A stretch of DNA of 60,780 nucleotides from Actinomycetales bacterium (GTDB lineage: Bacteria > Actinomycetota > Actinomycetes > Mycobacteriales > Micromonosporaceae), in the NCBI GenBank assembly GCA_002919305.1, contig PKFB01000078.1, forward strand, positions 1-60,780. Direction: 5' to 3'. This document shows, piece by piece, positions 7,937 through 16,675 of the stretch. A program made the translations under genes and the position numbers. The stretch's first letter is position 1. Every line of letters begins with the position of its first letter. The notes under the pieces are model-generated. The model was given only the letters and a program-made list of their open reading frames with translations. It was not told where the DNA came from and searched no databases.

Positions 7937-8303
7937 CCTGGTTAAACGAGCAGGTCACGGCGATGCAGAGCCACGGTGAGGCAATCCCGGCCCGCGACAA
8001 CGGTACAAAACCACAGAACAAGAACACAGCGAATCCGCGTACCACCCGTGTCCGGGCCCCGCGTGAGCCGAAGGGAATTCAATAGCCGGAGTGCACCAGC
8101 CGGCCTACCGTCATGGACGGGAACCAGGCAGGGGAGGAGGAGACCGGATCATGGCTGTCGCGGCCCGAAGCCCCAGCCGGTGGCGTCACCGTTCCCGCTC
8201 TACCGCTCCAAAGCTGTCCGGATGTCCGCCCGGTGGCCCGTCGTCTCCGGAACGTGGGCTGTGAACCGGGCACCCACCGAGTGTTGAGGGTGTCTGAAGA
8301 CCA
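7937..8303. other. intergenic region upstream of rsgA
   Basis: About 370 bp without a supportable gene. It must contain the rsgA promoter and the start region of the divergent isomerase-family gene. I saw no convincing operator or structured RNA in it. Confidence 0.4.
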
Positions 8304-9413
8304 ATGAACGATCGCACGCGTACTCTCCGCCCCCAGACCCAGACCATCGACCTGGCCGCACTCGGCTGGGACTCGGATTTTCAGGCGGCGTTTCGCCGGT
8401 ACCGCTGTCCTGGTCAGCGCCCTGGCCGGGTCGCCCGGATCGATAAGGGGATCGCGACCGTCCTGACCGATACCGGCGCCCAACGCGCCAGCCTGGCCGG
8501 GCGCATGCTCGCTACGGTGGCCCGAAATCCCCGTACCTTGCCCTGCACCGGGGATTGGGTCGTGGTGCGGACCTGGCCAGACGATCGGGTCACCATCGAG
8601 GCGACACTGCCGCGCCGCACCGCCGTGGTGCGGACGGGAGCCGACCGGAGCACGCGGGCTCAGATCCTGGCCGCGAACGTGGACGCCGTCGCCGTCGTGG
8701 AGGCGGTCGATCCAGAACCTGACCTGGGGCGTATCGAGCGGCTGCTGGCATTGGCTACTGACTCCGGCGCTCGCCCTCTGATCCTGCTCACCAAGGCCGA
8801 CACCGTCGCTCCTGGCGTACTGCGCAGCCTGTGCGATGAGGTGGCGTACACCGCCCCAGATGTCCCGGTGTATGCGGTGAGCGCACATACCGGAGATGGA
8901 CTGAACGAACTGGCCCCCTACCTGGAACGGGGACGCACCTTGGGGCTGCTGGGAGCGTCGGGGGTGGGGAAATCCACGCTGGTGAACACGCTGGCCGGAG
9001 CCACGGTGATGGCGACCCGTGCCCTGCGGGCCGACCAACGCGGCCGGCACACCACCACCTATCGCGCCCTGGTGCCGTTGCCGTCGGGCGGGGTCATCCT
9101 GGACACCCCTGGGCTGCGGCAGATCGGAATGTATGACTCCTCTGAGGGGTTGCGTCAGGTGTTCGCGGACCTGGAGGCCCTGGCGCAGCGTTGTCGATTC
9201 ACCGATTGCCGACATGAGTCGGAGCCGGAGTGCGCTGTGCAGGAGGCCCTGGCGACCGGTGAACTGGAGCCTCGACGATTGACTAACTGGCGCAAACTCC
9301 GACGCGAGCTGCTGTGGGAAAAGAATCGGCGACGTGCTCGGATGACGGCGGCGGAGCGGGCCGAGGCGCGTCGAGTGGAGCGGGTGGCCAATCCCCGGTA
9401 CCAGCGTCGCTGA
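8304..9413 (+). CDS. rsgA: ribosome small subunit-dependent GTPase A
   Basis: 369 residues with the circularly permuted GTPase order typical of RsgA/YjeQ. An N-terminal OB-fold segment precedes G4 ('LTKAD', about residue 170). This comes before the P-loop G1 'GASGVGKST' (about residue 217) and G3 'DTPG'. A C-terminal zinc knuckle reads C-x5-C-x-H-x5-C ('CRFTDCRHESEPEC'). RsgA is a late 30S assembly factor in the cytoplasm. The gene stands alone and is followed by uvrA after 160 bp. Its basic tail ('RRRARMTAAERAEARRVERV') is probably for rRNA contact. Confidence 0.93.
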   Translation: MNDRTRTLRPQTQTIDLAALGWDSDFQAAFRRYRCPGQRPGRVARIDKGIATVLTDTGAQRASLAGRMLATVARNPRTLPCTGDWVVVRTWPDDRVTIEATLPRRTAVVRTGADRSTRAQILAANVDAVAVVEAVDPEPDLGRIERLLALATDSGARPLILLTKADTVAPGVLRSLCDEVAYTAPDVPVYAVSAHTGDGLNELAPYLERGRTLGLLGASGVGKSTLVNTLAGATVMATRALRADQRGRHTTTYRALVPLPSGGVILDTPGLRQIGMYDSSEGLRQVFADLEALAQRCRFTDCRHESEPECAVQEALATGELEPRRLTNWRKLRRELLWEKNRRRARMTAAERAEARRVERVANPRYQRR

Positions 9414-9573
9414 CCGGCGGACGAACCCCATCGACAATCGGCAGCGTGACCGAGTCCGCGGGCGGGTAGGTGAGCGCCGTGACGGGGAATGTCGGGGGAC
9501 CGGACTACAGTTCGTAGACGTTTTTAACGAGCCGTCCTTGGCATGAGCGGACCACCGGGAAGAGCTGACGATA

Positions 9574-12423
9574 GTGGCCGAACGACTGATCATCCGCGGC
9601 GCGCGGGAGCACAACCTCCGGGATGTTGACCTGGATCTCCCTCGAGACTCACTGATCGTATTTACCGGTTTGTCCGGTTCTGGGAAGTCGAGTCTGGCTT
9701 TCGACACCATCTTCGCCGAGGGGCAGCGGCGGTACGTGGAGAGCTTGTCCGCTTACGCCCGTCAATTCCTGGGGCAGATGGACAAGCCCGACGTCGACTT
9801 CATCGAAGGGCTCTCCCCCGCGGTGTCGATCGACCAGAAGTCGACCAGCCGGAACCCCCGCTCCACCGTGGGCACCATCACCGAGGTCTATGACTATCTG
9901 CGGCTGCTCTTCGCCCGGATCGGTCAACCGCACTGTCCGACCTGCGGTGAGCGGATCAGTAAGCAGACTCCGCAGCAGATCGTCGACCGGGTGCTGGCCA
10001 TGCCGGAGGGCACTAGGTTCCAAGTGCTGGCCCCGGTGGTGCGGGGACGCAAGGGCGAGTACGTAGACCTGTTCAACGACCTGCAGACCAAGGGGTACGC
10101 CCGGGTACGCGTCGACGGGGTGGTGCACCAGCTCACCGACCCCCCGAAGTTGAAAAAGCAGGAGAAACACACCATCGAGGTCGTGGTCGACCGGCTGGTG
10201 GTCAAACCGACCATCAAGCAGCGGCTGACCGACTCGGTGGAGACCGCCCTCGGGTTGGCCGGTGGCCTGGTGCTGTTCGATTTCGTGGACCTGCCCGAGA
10301 ATGACCCCGATCGTGAGCGGCGGTTCTCGGAGAAGTTCGCCTGCCCCAACGACCATCCACTGAGCGTCGATGAACTGGAGCCACGCTCCTTCTCATTCAA
10401 CTCGCCGTACGGGGCCTGCCCCACCTGCACCGGCCTGGGGACCCGCAAAGAGGTCGACCCGGAGTTGGTGATCCCCGACCCCGACCGCTCCCTGGCCGAA
10501 GGCGCCATCCAACCCTGGTCCAACGGCCACAACCTGGAGTACTTCCTGCGGCTGCTGGGCGGCCTGGGAGAACAACTCGGCTTTGACCTGGACACCCCCT
10601 GGCGCAAGCTACCCGAGCGGGCGCAGCAGGCGATCCTGTACGGCGCCGACACCGAGGTGCACGTCCGCTACCACAACCGTTACGGCCGTGAGCGGTCATA
10701 TTTCGCGACCTTCGAAGGGGTGGTCCCCTGGATCGAACGGCGTCACGCCGACACCGAGTCGGAGTGGAGCCGGGAGAGATACGAAGGCTACATGCGGGAC
10801 GTGCCCTGCCCTGCCTGCAAGGGCCGCCGGCTGAAGCCGGAGATCCTGGCCGTCACGATCGGAGCCCGGAGCATCGCCGACGTCTGCGCCTTGTCGATTG
10901 CCGAGTGTGCCGAGTTCCTGGCTACGGTGGAGCTGGATGATCGGCAGCGGATGATCGCCGAACAGGTCCTGAAGGAGATCAACGCTCGGCTGCGGTTCCT
11001 GCTCGACGTCGGGCTGGACTACCTGTCCCTGGACCGACCGGCGGCGACCCTTTCCGGTGGAGAGGCACAGCGGATCCGGCTGGCCACCCAGATCGGCTCC
11101 GGACTGGTCGGGGTGCTCTACGTACTCGATGAGCCCTCCATCGGGCTGCACCAGCGTGACAACCACCGGCTGATCGAGACCCTGCTGCGGCTGCGGGACC
11201 TCGGTAACACGCTGATCGTGGTGGAGCACGATGAGGACACCATCCGGGTCGCCGACTGGATCGTGGACATCGGCCCCGGCGCGGGGGAGCACGGAGGGCA
11301 GATCGTGCACTCCGGCAGCGTCGACGACCTGATGCGGAACGAGCGCTCCCTGACCGGGGCTTACCTGTCTGGTCGGAAGTCGATTCCGGTTCCTGCGACC
11401 CGACGCCCGATCGACCCGGAGCGGAAGCTGGTGGTGTACGGGGCCCGCGAGCACAACCTCCGCGGCATCGACGTGACGTTCCCGCTAGGACAGCTGATCG
11501 CCGTCACCGGAGTGTCGGGATCGGGTAAGTCCACATTGGTCAACGACATCCTGTACGCGGTGCTGGCCAACCAGATCAACGGCGCTCGCTTGGTGCCTGG
11601 GCGGCATACCCGGGTCGCGGGGATCGAGTTGCTGGACAAGGTGGTGGGCGTTGACCAGTCGCCGATCGGGCGTACCCCTCGCTCTAACCCGGCCACCTAC
11701 ACCGGTGTGTTTGATCACATCCGCAAGCTTTTCGCTCAGACCACCGAGGCGAAGGTCCGTGGATACACCCCCGGTAGGTTCTCCTTCAACATCAAAGGCG
11801 GGCGTTGTGAGGCGTGCGCCGGCGACGGCACGATCAAGATCGAGATGAACTTCCTGCCGGATGTCTACGTGCCGTGCGAGGTGTGTAAGGGGGCCCGGTA
11901 CAACCGGGAGACCTTGGAGGTGCACTACAAGGGACGCACCATCGCTGAGGTGCTCGACATGCCGATCGAGGAGGCGGCGGAGTTCTTCGAAGCGGTCCCC
12001 GTGGTCCACCGGCACCTGAAGACGCTGGTCGATGTCGGTCTGGGGTATGTGCGGCTCGGGCAGCCGGCGCCCACCCTGTCCGGTGGTGAGGCTCAGCGGG
12101 TCAAACTCGCCGCGGAGCTTCAGAAACGTGCGACCGGCCGGACGATCTATGTGCTGGATGAGCCGACCACCGGTCTGCACTTTGAGGACATTCGCAAGCT
12201 GTTGCTGGTCCTGCAGGGCTTGGTCGACAAAGGCAACACGGTGGTGGTGATCGAGCACAACCTGGATGTCATCAAGTCGGCCGACTGGATCATCGACATG
12301 GGGCCGGAAGGTGGCAGCCGCGGCGGGATGGTGGTGGCGGCTGGGAGGCCCGAGGAGGTCGCCCAGGTGCCCGAAAGCCACACTGGACGGTTCCTGCGTC
12401 ACGTTCTGGGCCTGGACCGGTGA
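9574..12423 (+). CDS. uvrA: excinuclease ABC subunit A
   Basis: 949 residues, normal for UvrA. It has two ABC modules. The first P-loop is GLSGSGKSS at 32-40 and the second is GVSGSGKST near residue 647. Each has its signature (LSGGEAQRI and LSGGEAQRV) and Walker B (YVLDEPS, YVLDEPT). Zinc-finger cysteine pairs occur near residues 119-122, 276-286 and the 'CEACAGDG ... CEVCKG' module of the second half. It recognises lesions in nucleotide excision repair together with UvrB and UvrC; uvrC lies 5 kb downstream. The GTG start follows GGAAGAG by about 10 nt. No clear actinobacterial LexA box was seen in the 160 bp upstream. Confidence 0.97.
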   Translation: MAERLIIRGAREHNLRDVDLDLPRDSLIVFTGLSGSGKSSLAFDTIFAEGQRRYVESLSAYARQFLGQMDKPDVDFIEGLSPAVSIDQKSTSRNPRSTVGTITEVYDYLRLLFARIGQPHCPTCGERISKQTPQQIVDRVLAMPEGTRFQVLAPVVRGRKGEYVDLFNDLQTKGYARVRVDGVVHQLTDPPKLKKQEKHTIEVVVDRLVVKPTIKQRLTDSVETALGLAGGLVLFDFVDLPENDPDRERRFSEKFACPNDHPLSVDELEPRSFSFNSPYGACPTCTGLGTRKEVDPELVIPDPDRSLAEGAIQPWSNGHNLEYFLRLLGGLGEQLGFDLDTPWRKLPERAQQAILYGADTEVHVRYHNRYGRERSYFATFEGVVPWIERRHADTESEWSRERYEGYMRDVPCPACKGRRLKPEILAVTIGARSIADVCALSIAECAEFLATVELDDRQRMIAEQVLKEINARLRFLLDVGLDYLSLDRPAATLSGGEAQRIRLATQIGSGLVGVLYVLDEPSIGLHQRDNHRLIETLLRLRDLGNTLIVVEHDEDTIRVADWIVDIGPGAGEHGGQIVHSGSVDDLMRNERSLTGAYLSGRKSIPVPATRRPIDPERKLVVYGAREHNLRGIDVTFPLGQLIAVTGVSGSGKSTLVNDILYAVLANQINGARLVPGRHTRVAGIELLDKVVGVDQSPIGRTPRSNPATYTGVFDHIRKLFAQTTEAKVRGYTPGRFSFNIKGGRCEACAGDGTIKIEMNFLPDVYVPCEVCKGARYNRETLEVHYKGRTIAEVLDMPIEEAAEFFEAVPVVHRHLKTLVDVGLGYVRLGQPAPTLSGGEAQRVKLAAELQKRATGRTIYVLDEPTTGLHFEDIRKLLLVLQGLVDKGNTVVVIEHNLDVIKSADWIIDMGPEGGSRGGMVVAAGRPEEVAQVPESHTGRFLRHVLGLDR

Positions 12424-12713
12424 CCACCTAATCGGTGATCACCTGAGGAGGCACCGAAAAGGTCCGAAGTCGCGTCGGTGACGTGCCTGATACGGGTCTG
12501 TGGCTGTGTCGGGGTCGACCTGTGTGGCGTGGAAGAGGGAACATGAGGCGGGTACGCCGGGACCACCCTCAACCGCCACTGAACTACTTCAGCCACGGGG
12601 ACGTATACCGCGATGGGACCATCGTCACGGACTGACATGCGCGGACGACGTCCCCTCATCTCCACAGCCCGCGGCGGGCCGGGAGCCCGTCGAAGACGCA
12701 GGAGGACACCAAT

Positions 12714-13229
12714 ATGACCACATCGGACCCGGCGGATGTGAAAACCGACGCCGAGTCGTCTCACATGGCCCTGCTCTGCCCCCGTCGTCGGTTGTTGCTG
12801 GGGATAGCAGGAGTGGGCACCACCACGCTGCTGACGGCGTGCGGTAGTGGTGGCAGCGGCGGTGGCAGGCGCCGCAGGGGCGACGACGCCTCCGACCCTG
12901 AGGCCCCTTACACCGGGCCGCGGGCCTCCGAGGATCCACCTCCCCTGGCGAGGGTTGAGGACATACCGCTCGGTGGTGGCCTGCTGGTCAGCGATGACCT
13001 GGGCGAGGTTCTCCTGGTCCGGCCGGAAGAAGGAGTGGTATATGGGTTCGACCCGCGCTGCCCACACCAAGGCGTGACCGTCGAACCACCGACAAATGGC
13101 GTTATCGTGTGTCCGCAGCACGGCTCCCGTTTCGACGCTGAGAACGGCTCACTCCTGCAGGGGCCGGCCAGCCGCGGCCTGGAGCCGATCCCGGTCCGGA
13201 TCTTTGAAGACAACGTGATCCGTGCCTGA
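12714..13229 (+). CDS. Tat-exported Rieske [2Fe-2S] lipoprotein
   Basis: 171 residues. The N-terminus has a twin-arginine-type signal (PRRRLLLG, 23-30), a hydrophobic stretch and a lipobox LTAC ending at Cys43. This is followed by a Gly/Arg-rich linker and then a Rieske domain. Cluster ligands are C116 and H118 (CPHQG) and C133 and H136 (CPQHGS). It is therefore predicted to be a membrane-anchored extracytoplasmic electron carrier, folded and loaded before Tat export. A similar Rieske gene between uvrA and uvrC is a conserved actinobacterial neighbourhood, but no functional tie to repair is known to me. The preceding 290 bp contain no other gene that I can support. Confidence 0.88.
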   Translation: MTTSDPADVKTDAESSHMALLCPRRRLLLGIAGVGTTTLLTACGSGGSGGGRRRRGDDASDPEAPYTGPRASEDPPPLARVEDIPLGGGLLVSDDLGEVLLVRPEEGVVYGFDPRCPHQGVTVEPPTNGVIVCPQHGSRFDAENGSLLQGPASRGLEPIPVRIFEDNVIRA

Positions 13230-13360
13230 TTCGTCGCTGTGACGACACCGGCGGTGACGGTCTGGTTTATGTTGTAAGAGGCCACTGTGTACTTTGACCC
13301 GAAGTTTGTCGGAGTACGGCAGAGTGGGGGATCTGAGCCGGTCTCTGACATCATGGCGTC

Positions 13361-14392
13361 ATGAATGGCCGTTACCGCCCTGTCTCCCTCCCGGTGTGTG
13401 AACCGGGTGGCCCTGATCCCACCGTCCTGATCGACCAGATCACCACCTGGGTCACCTCCCCAGCCGTGCGTGATCTGGTCGCCCTCTTCGATGGGCAGTG
13501 GCCCGGGCATGGCACGACGGCGGAGCTGTTGGACTACCTGGAGGCCTTCTCCGCCGAGCACTGGGACTTCCGGCGTGGGCGGGAACGCAATCTCGCGCGT
13601 ACCCAGCAGTTCGATCCGCGTACCCAGGAGGTTATTCGGGAGGCCGCGTGGGCGCTTGGGCTGGTTGATCCGCCGAAGCCGGCCCGCGGTGACTACAGCC
13701 ATCTGGTCATCCTCGGCGGTTTAGTGCGGGCCTGCCTGGCGCGCCCCGCCGCGGCCCGGATGCTGCTGGCCGAACAGGTGCAGGTGCCAGAGGTCACGGC
13801 CCTCAGCGGATTTCGCCCCTTGGTGGGGGATGAGGCCGTCGTGGCCGACACCTTCGGCCTGGAGCGTGGGGAGGGGGCGTTCCGCGACACCGAGTTCGCC
13901 CTCATGGACAGCGGGATGCGCCGGGCCTTCAACCTGACCGGCCTGCCCCACGCCCAGGGAGAGGGGGATATCCAACACAGTCCGCGTACCTCCTGGTGGA
14001 CTCACAGCTATCGGGATGCGGCCGGACGCGTGATCCGGGTGGTCGCCGCTCCCTCCAGCGAGCCTGAGCTGCGACGTGCCAACACCGCCGACACCTACCG
14101 GTTCTGGGCGCAGCACATCGCCCGCCTCACCCCCGCCGATCGGGTGCTGCTGGTGACCTCCACCATTTACGTGCCGTTCCAGCACTGTGACGCGATCCGC
14201 ACCCTGGGGCTGCGGCATGGCTGCGGCATCGACACGGTCGCGGTGGATCCGCAGACCATGGATCCCGCGCTGCGGCAGCCGGTCACCAGCACTCAGTTTC
14301 TGCAGGAGATCCGGTCCGCGATCCGGTCGCTGCGGGCTCTCCACCAGGCCGTGTCGGACATCACCGAGTCCGGCTCTCAAAGCCGGCTCTGA
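13361..14392 (+). CDS. conserved hypothetical protein
   Basis: A 343-residue cytoplasmic-looking protein with no signal peptide or membrane segment. Features include 'YSHLVILGGLVRACLARP' (about 111-128), which resembles the start of a Rossmann-like or DUF218-like strand-loop-helix, and a later 'RVLLVTSTIYVPFQHCDAIR' segment. I do not recognise a catalytic motif and assign no function. A hairpin (CCGGCT-N5-AGCCGG) overlaps its last codons. It is the last gene with host-like base composition before the AT-richer island. Confidence 0.7.
   Translation: MNGRYRPVSLPVCEPGGPDPTVLIDQITTWVTSPAVRDLVALFDGQWPGHGTTAELLDYLEAFSAEHWDFRRGRERNLARTQQFDPRTQEVIREAAWALGLVDPPKPARGDYSHLVILGGLVRACLARPAAARMLLAEQVQVPEVTALSGFRPLVGDEAVVADTFGLERGEGAFRDTEFALMDSGMRRAFNLTGLPHAQGEGDIQHSPRTSWWTHSYRDAAGRVIRVVAAPSSEPELRRANTADTYRFWAQHIARLTPADRVLLVTSTIYVPFQHCDAIRTLGLRHGCGIDTVAVDPQTMDPALRQPVTSTQFLQEIRSAIRSLRALHQAVSDITESGSQSRL
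14370..14386 (+). terminator. hairpin overlapping the end of the preceding gene
   Basis: CCGGCT-N5-AGCCGG, extendable by GAG/CTC with one bulge, ends a few bases before the stop codon at 14390. It is a possible terminator or RNA 3' end. Confidence 0.3.
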
Positions 14393-14614
14393 CCAAGCAT
14401 CGTGATGGGCGCGTGACCTAGGTTATGGGCAGAGTCGGCATATCGGTTAAAAGTGACGATTGGTAGCGCGAGCGGGACTTGGTGGATCGTAGTGATAACG
14501 TGACGCAGCGCCTGTTCAGGTGACAACTCGTGAAATGGAATCCAGTTATAAAAACTGTGTTCCGCCTCTGGAGCGGGAGATGAGAATCATCACTATCTCC
14601 TGCTCTTTTATAGT

Positions 14615-14920
14615 GTGGAGTGTGGGCTCAAGGCCTCTTTGATGCGTCGCAGGAATTTGCGGTCGACTTCGCAACTCGATGGAAAGTACCTCACACATGA
14701 TTTCCGTGAGTTAGCCAAGGAACTCAGGATCGCTAAATGCGTTTACGAAGGGCTAGAGGGGCGTAGACGGCGACACGCTGATCACTCGGCGCCGATCGCG
14801 GCGAAGGATCTACACCAGGCATGGCGGTATGGGGTGCGCCTAGACGAGAATGACTAAAAACGTATGGTTGAGATCTTGCGGGCGTTGAGTGACTGGTGCG
14901 CGAAGGAGCTGAAGTGGTGA
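14615..14920 (+). pseudogene. small unknown gene interrupted by an in-frame TAA
   Basis: An open frame from GTG 14615 runs 80 codons to TAA at 14855. The same frame then continues for 20 codons ('MVEILRALSDWCAKELKW' after 'KR') to TGA at 14918. That TGA overlaps the GTG of the next gene as GTGA, a normal coupling arrangement. This suggests an original product of about 101 residues, basic and helical, with a nonsense mutation near codon 81. Alternatively the gene simply ends at 14857. No family is recognised. It heads the island operon, so its product may have partnered the ATPase and NTPase downstream. Confidence 0.35.
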
Positions 14921-15537
14921 GCACGGTGGGGGATTCAGAGAGTCCGCTGATGGCTCCGGATCATCTCTATACCTGGGTCGATATCGACAATCACTTCGCG
15001 TCACTGGAGCGGGCGGGTCGGTGGCCGGCGTGGTTGTTGGCGGTAGACGCGTACTGGGGCAGTGTGCGTTTTCTCGTCACTCCCGGGGTAGACGAGGATG
15101 AAATATGGGAATGGCTACGCGCGGCGTTGGGTTCTTTGACTCTCGATCAGGAACGCCGGATCCTTCTTCTGGAGGATGACGGTGAGGTGGAGCGGAGCAT
15201 CGATGTCGAGATTGAAATAGGTGACGTTCCTCCCTCCTCGACGCGAAGGCCTCACTGGGATGAGCACGCCGTGGTACGCGGCCTGGGGGAGCTTCTACCA
15301 CGTCCGCTCCACTCGTCGATGATGTGGCGATTTGCACTTTTCATTCCTTCAAAGGAGGAGCGGGGAGAACCCTCCATTGCCTGGCGACCGCCGCGAGTAT
15401 CGCTAGCCGTGGACATCGTGTCCTGCTGGTTGACGCTGATCTCGAGGCTCCCGGCATTACCTGGATGCTGGTCAGTCAGGGAGTCCGCGTTGACTTCGGC
15501 TACGAAGATTTCCTGGCGCTGGTGCACGGATCCGTAG
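14917..15537 (+). CDS. hypothetical protein of the ATPase island
   Basis: About 206 residues from GTG 14917; GTG 14914 is equally possible, and AAGGAG lies just upstream. The acidic N-terminal two thirds ('LYTWVDIDNHF', 'WPAWLLAVDAYWGSVRF', 'WDEHAVVRGLGEL') look like a real folded domain, but I do not recognise it. From about residue 135 the frame runs over the start of the next gene, overlapping it by 214 bp. There the residues look like an out-of-frame reading of the ATPase, so the natural C-terminus was probably near 15322 and the stop has been lost or frameshifted. It may be an accessory or effector-coupling domain of the system; this is inference from position only. Confidence 0.55.
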   Translation: MSTVGDSESPLMAPDHLYTWVDIDNHFASLERAGRWPAWLLAVDAYWGSVRFLVTPGVDEDEIWEWLRAALGSLTLDQERRILLLEDDGEVERSIDVEIEIGDVPPSSTRRPHWDEHAVVRGLGELLPRPLHSSMMWRFALFIPSKEERGEPSIAWRPPRVSLAVDIVSCWLTLISRLPALPGCWSVRESALTSATKISWRWCTDP

Positions 15538-16154
15538 AAGGTGAGTATCGGGAAGCGGTTAGCATCGGTCGCAAGTTTCTCGCTAACCAAATAATCAATC
15601 ACGTTATCGTGATGCCGGTGCGGCGGCGCTATGACCGGCTGACACCCTCGCGGATCACTCCGGTCGATCTTCTAAGCTCAGGGCGGAATCCGTATCTGCT
15701 GGCCGACTCTCTCGCTGCTTTGGCGAGTGGCCTCCAGGCCAGCGTGGTCCTCGTTGACCTGCGAGCCGGGGTCAGCGAATTGAATGCCCCAATTCTGCTG
15801 GATCCGCGAGTGCATCGCGTCTTCGTCTCGACAATCAGCGATCAATCGGTCCGCGGCACTCGCTGTCTGCTCGCCGAGGTGGCGCGCCGGGCACCTGCTA
15901 CGAAGGAAGATCCGATCTGCCAGGTTATTGTGACGCAGTTCAAGGACCCGGATCACGGACAGTGGGTGGCCGAGGCGGCGGCGCAGTTGGGTGAGGCGGC
16001 GGCCGCGGTCCGCGTCGACACGAGTGACTCCGAGTTCAGTGATCCCGAGTCCAAGGACACCAGCACCGTTGACGACACTCTGGCGGCCGAGCCGTTGCTG
16101 AGCCCGTTCAAGGAGGCCCTTCTCCGATTGCTGCCGACCTGGGAAGAGGTATGA
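15324..16154 (+). CDS. KGGVGR-type variant ParA/MinD ATPase
   Basis: 276 residues. The N-terminus 'TFHSFKGGAGRT' is a deviant Walker A of the ParA/MinD (SIMIBI) class. The usual P-loop GK[ST] is replaced by GRT, while the signature lysine (K10) is kept. It is followed by 'LLVDADLEAPG' (34-44), characteristic of the KGGVGR-motif variant ATPases found in actinobacterial signalling and conflict loci such as the FxsT proteins. The later 'VVLVDLRAG' acts as Walker B. Such ATPases probably act as nucleotide-dependent switches. The start is GTG 15324, overlapping the preceding frame. The broken P-loop NTPase begins 15 bp after its stop, suggesting one operon. Confidence 0.75.
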   Translation: MAICTFHSFKGGAGRTLHCLATAASIASRGHRVLLVDADLEAPGITWMLVSQGVRVDFGYEDFLALVHGSVEGEYREAVSIGRKFLANQIINHVIVMPVRRRYDRLTPSRITPVDLLSSGRNPYLLADSLAALASGLQASVVLVDLRAGVSELNAPILLDPRVHRVFVSTISDQSVRGTRCLLAEVARRAPATKEDPICQVIVTQFKDPDHGQWVAEAAAQLGEAAAAVRVDTSDSEFSDPESKDTSTVDDTLAAEPLLSPFKEALLRLLPTWEEV

Positions 16155-16169
16155 GGGCTTGCCAACGGT

Positions 16170-16625
16170 TTGGGGGATGTGGTCGCACCTGTTGCGGACG
16201 CACTGCTTCCAATAGGTAATGAAGCCTTCTCCTCACAGAAGGATCAAGGCGAGAGCAGTGTTAGCTTGGCTGAGGCGCTGACGGAGAAGCGCAACAGCCT
16301 AGCCGAGGAAGCAAATAATTTGATCTATGCCGAGAGTGCGGATCAAAACGATTTCCTGGTAACACACTCCCTGTATCGTTTGATATCCACTCACCGTACC
16401 GATCTTCCCGTAGAGATCGTGGTGGGATCAAAAGGGTCAGGTAAGACCTTCACGTTCCTTCAAATGTGCTACCGGCAAACCTGGAAGAACTTCGCGAAGG
16501 GTACCGGAGTGGAGGATGTGGAGGTTGACGCGCCCATCGTGCCGGTGCTGACTTCGGGAAACCTTCACGACTCCGTGACTAGACAGGTTGAGGAGATACG
16601 TGACACGGTCATACGCGCCGTATAG
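16170..16625 (+). CDS. P-loop NTPase, N-terminal fragment (frameshifted)
   Basis: 151 residues from a TTG start. It contains the Walker A motif GSKGSGKT (86-93) after 'VEIVVG', then stops at TAG 16623 shortly after a helical segment ('EEIRDTVIRAV'). The matching Walker B is in the next frame downstream. The two frames join smoothly if one base is gained or lost in 16604-16622. No slippery heptamer is visible there, so an inactivating indel or sequence error is more likely than programmed shifting. Together with the downstream part it would form an NTPase of about 490 residues, of STAND-like or KAP-like type. Its position after the KGGAGRT ATPase suggests the two acted together. Confidence 0.55.
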   Translation: MGDVVAPVADALLPIGNEAFSSQKDQGESSVSLAEALTEKRNSLAEEANNLIYAESADQNDFLVTHSLYRLISTHRTDLPVEIVVGSKGSGKTFTFLQMCYRQTWKNFAKGTGVEDVEVDAPIVPVLTSGNLHDSVTRQVEEIRDTVIRAV

Positions 16626-16675
16626 GTGGCTCGCCCGAAAACGCGATAAGAGTCCGCGAAACTCTCCAGGAGGCC

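Noticed and set aside
9414-9573. LexA (SOS) box before uvrA
   Set aside because: No TCGAAC-N4-GTTCGA-like palindrome is present in the interval.
8079-9710. 543-residue minus-strand open frame over rsgA and the uvrA start
   Set aside because: It is the antisense of two well-recognised genes, rich in Arg/Ser/Pro and without any domain. Long antisense frames are normal at this GC content.
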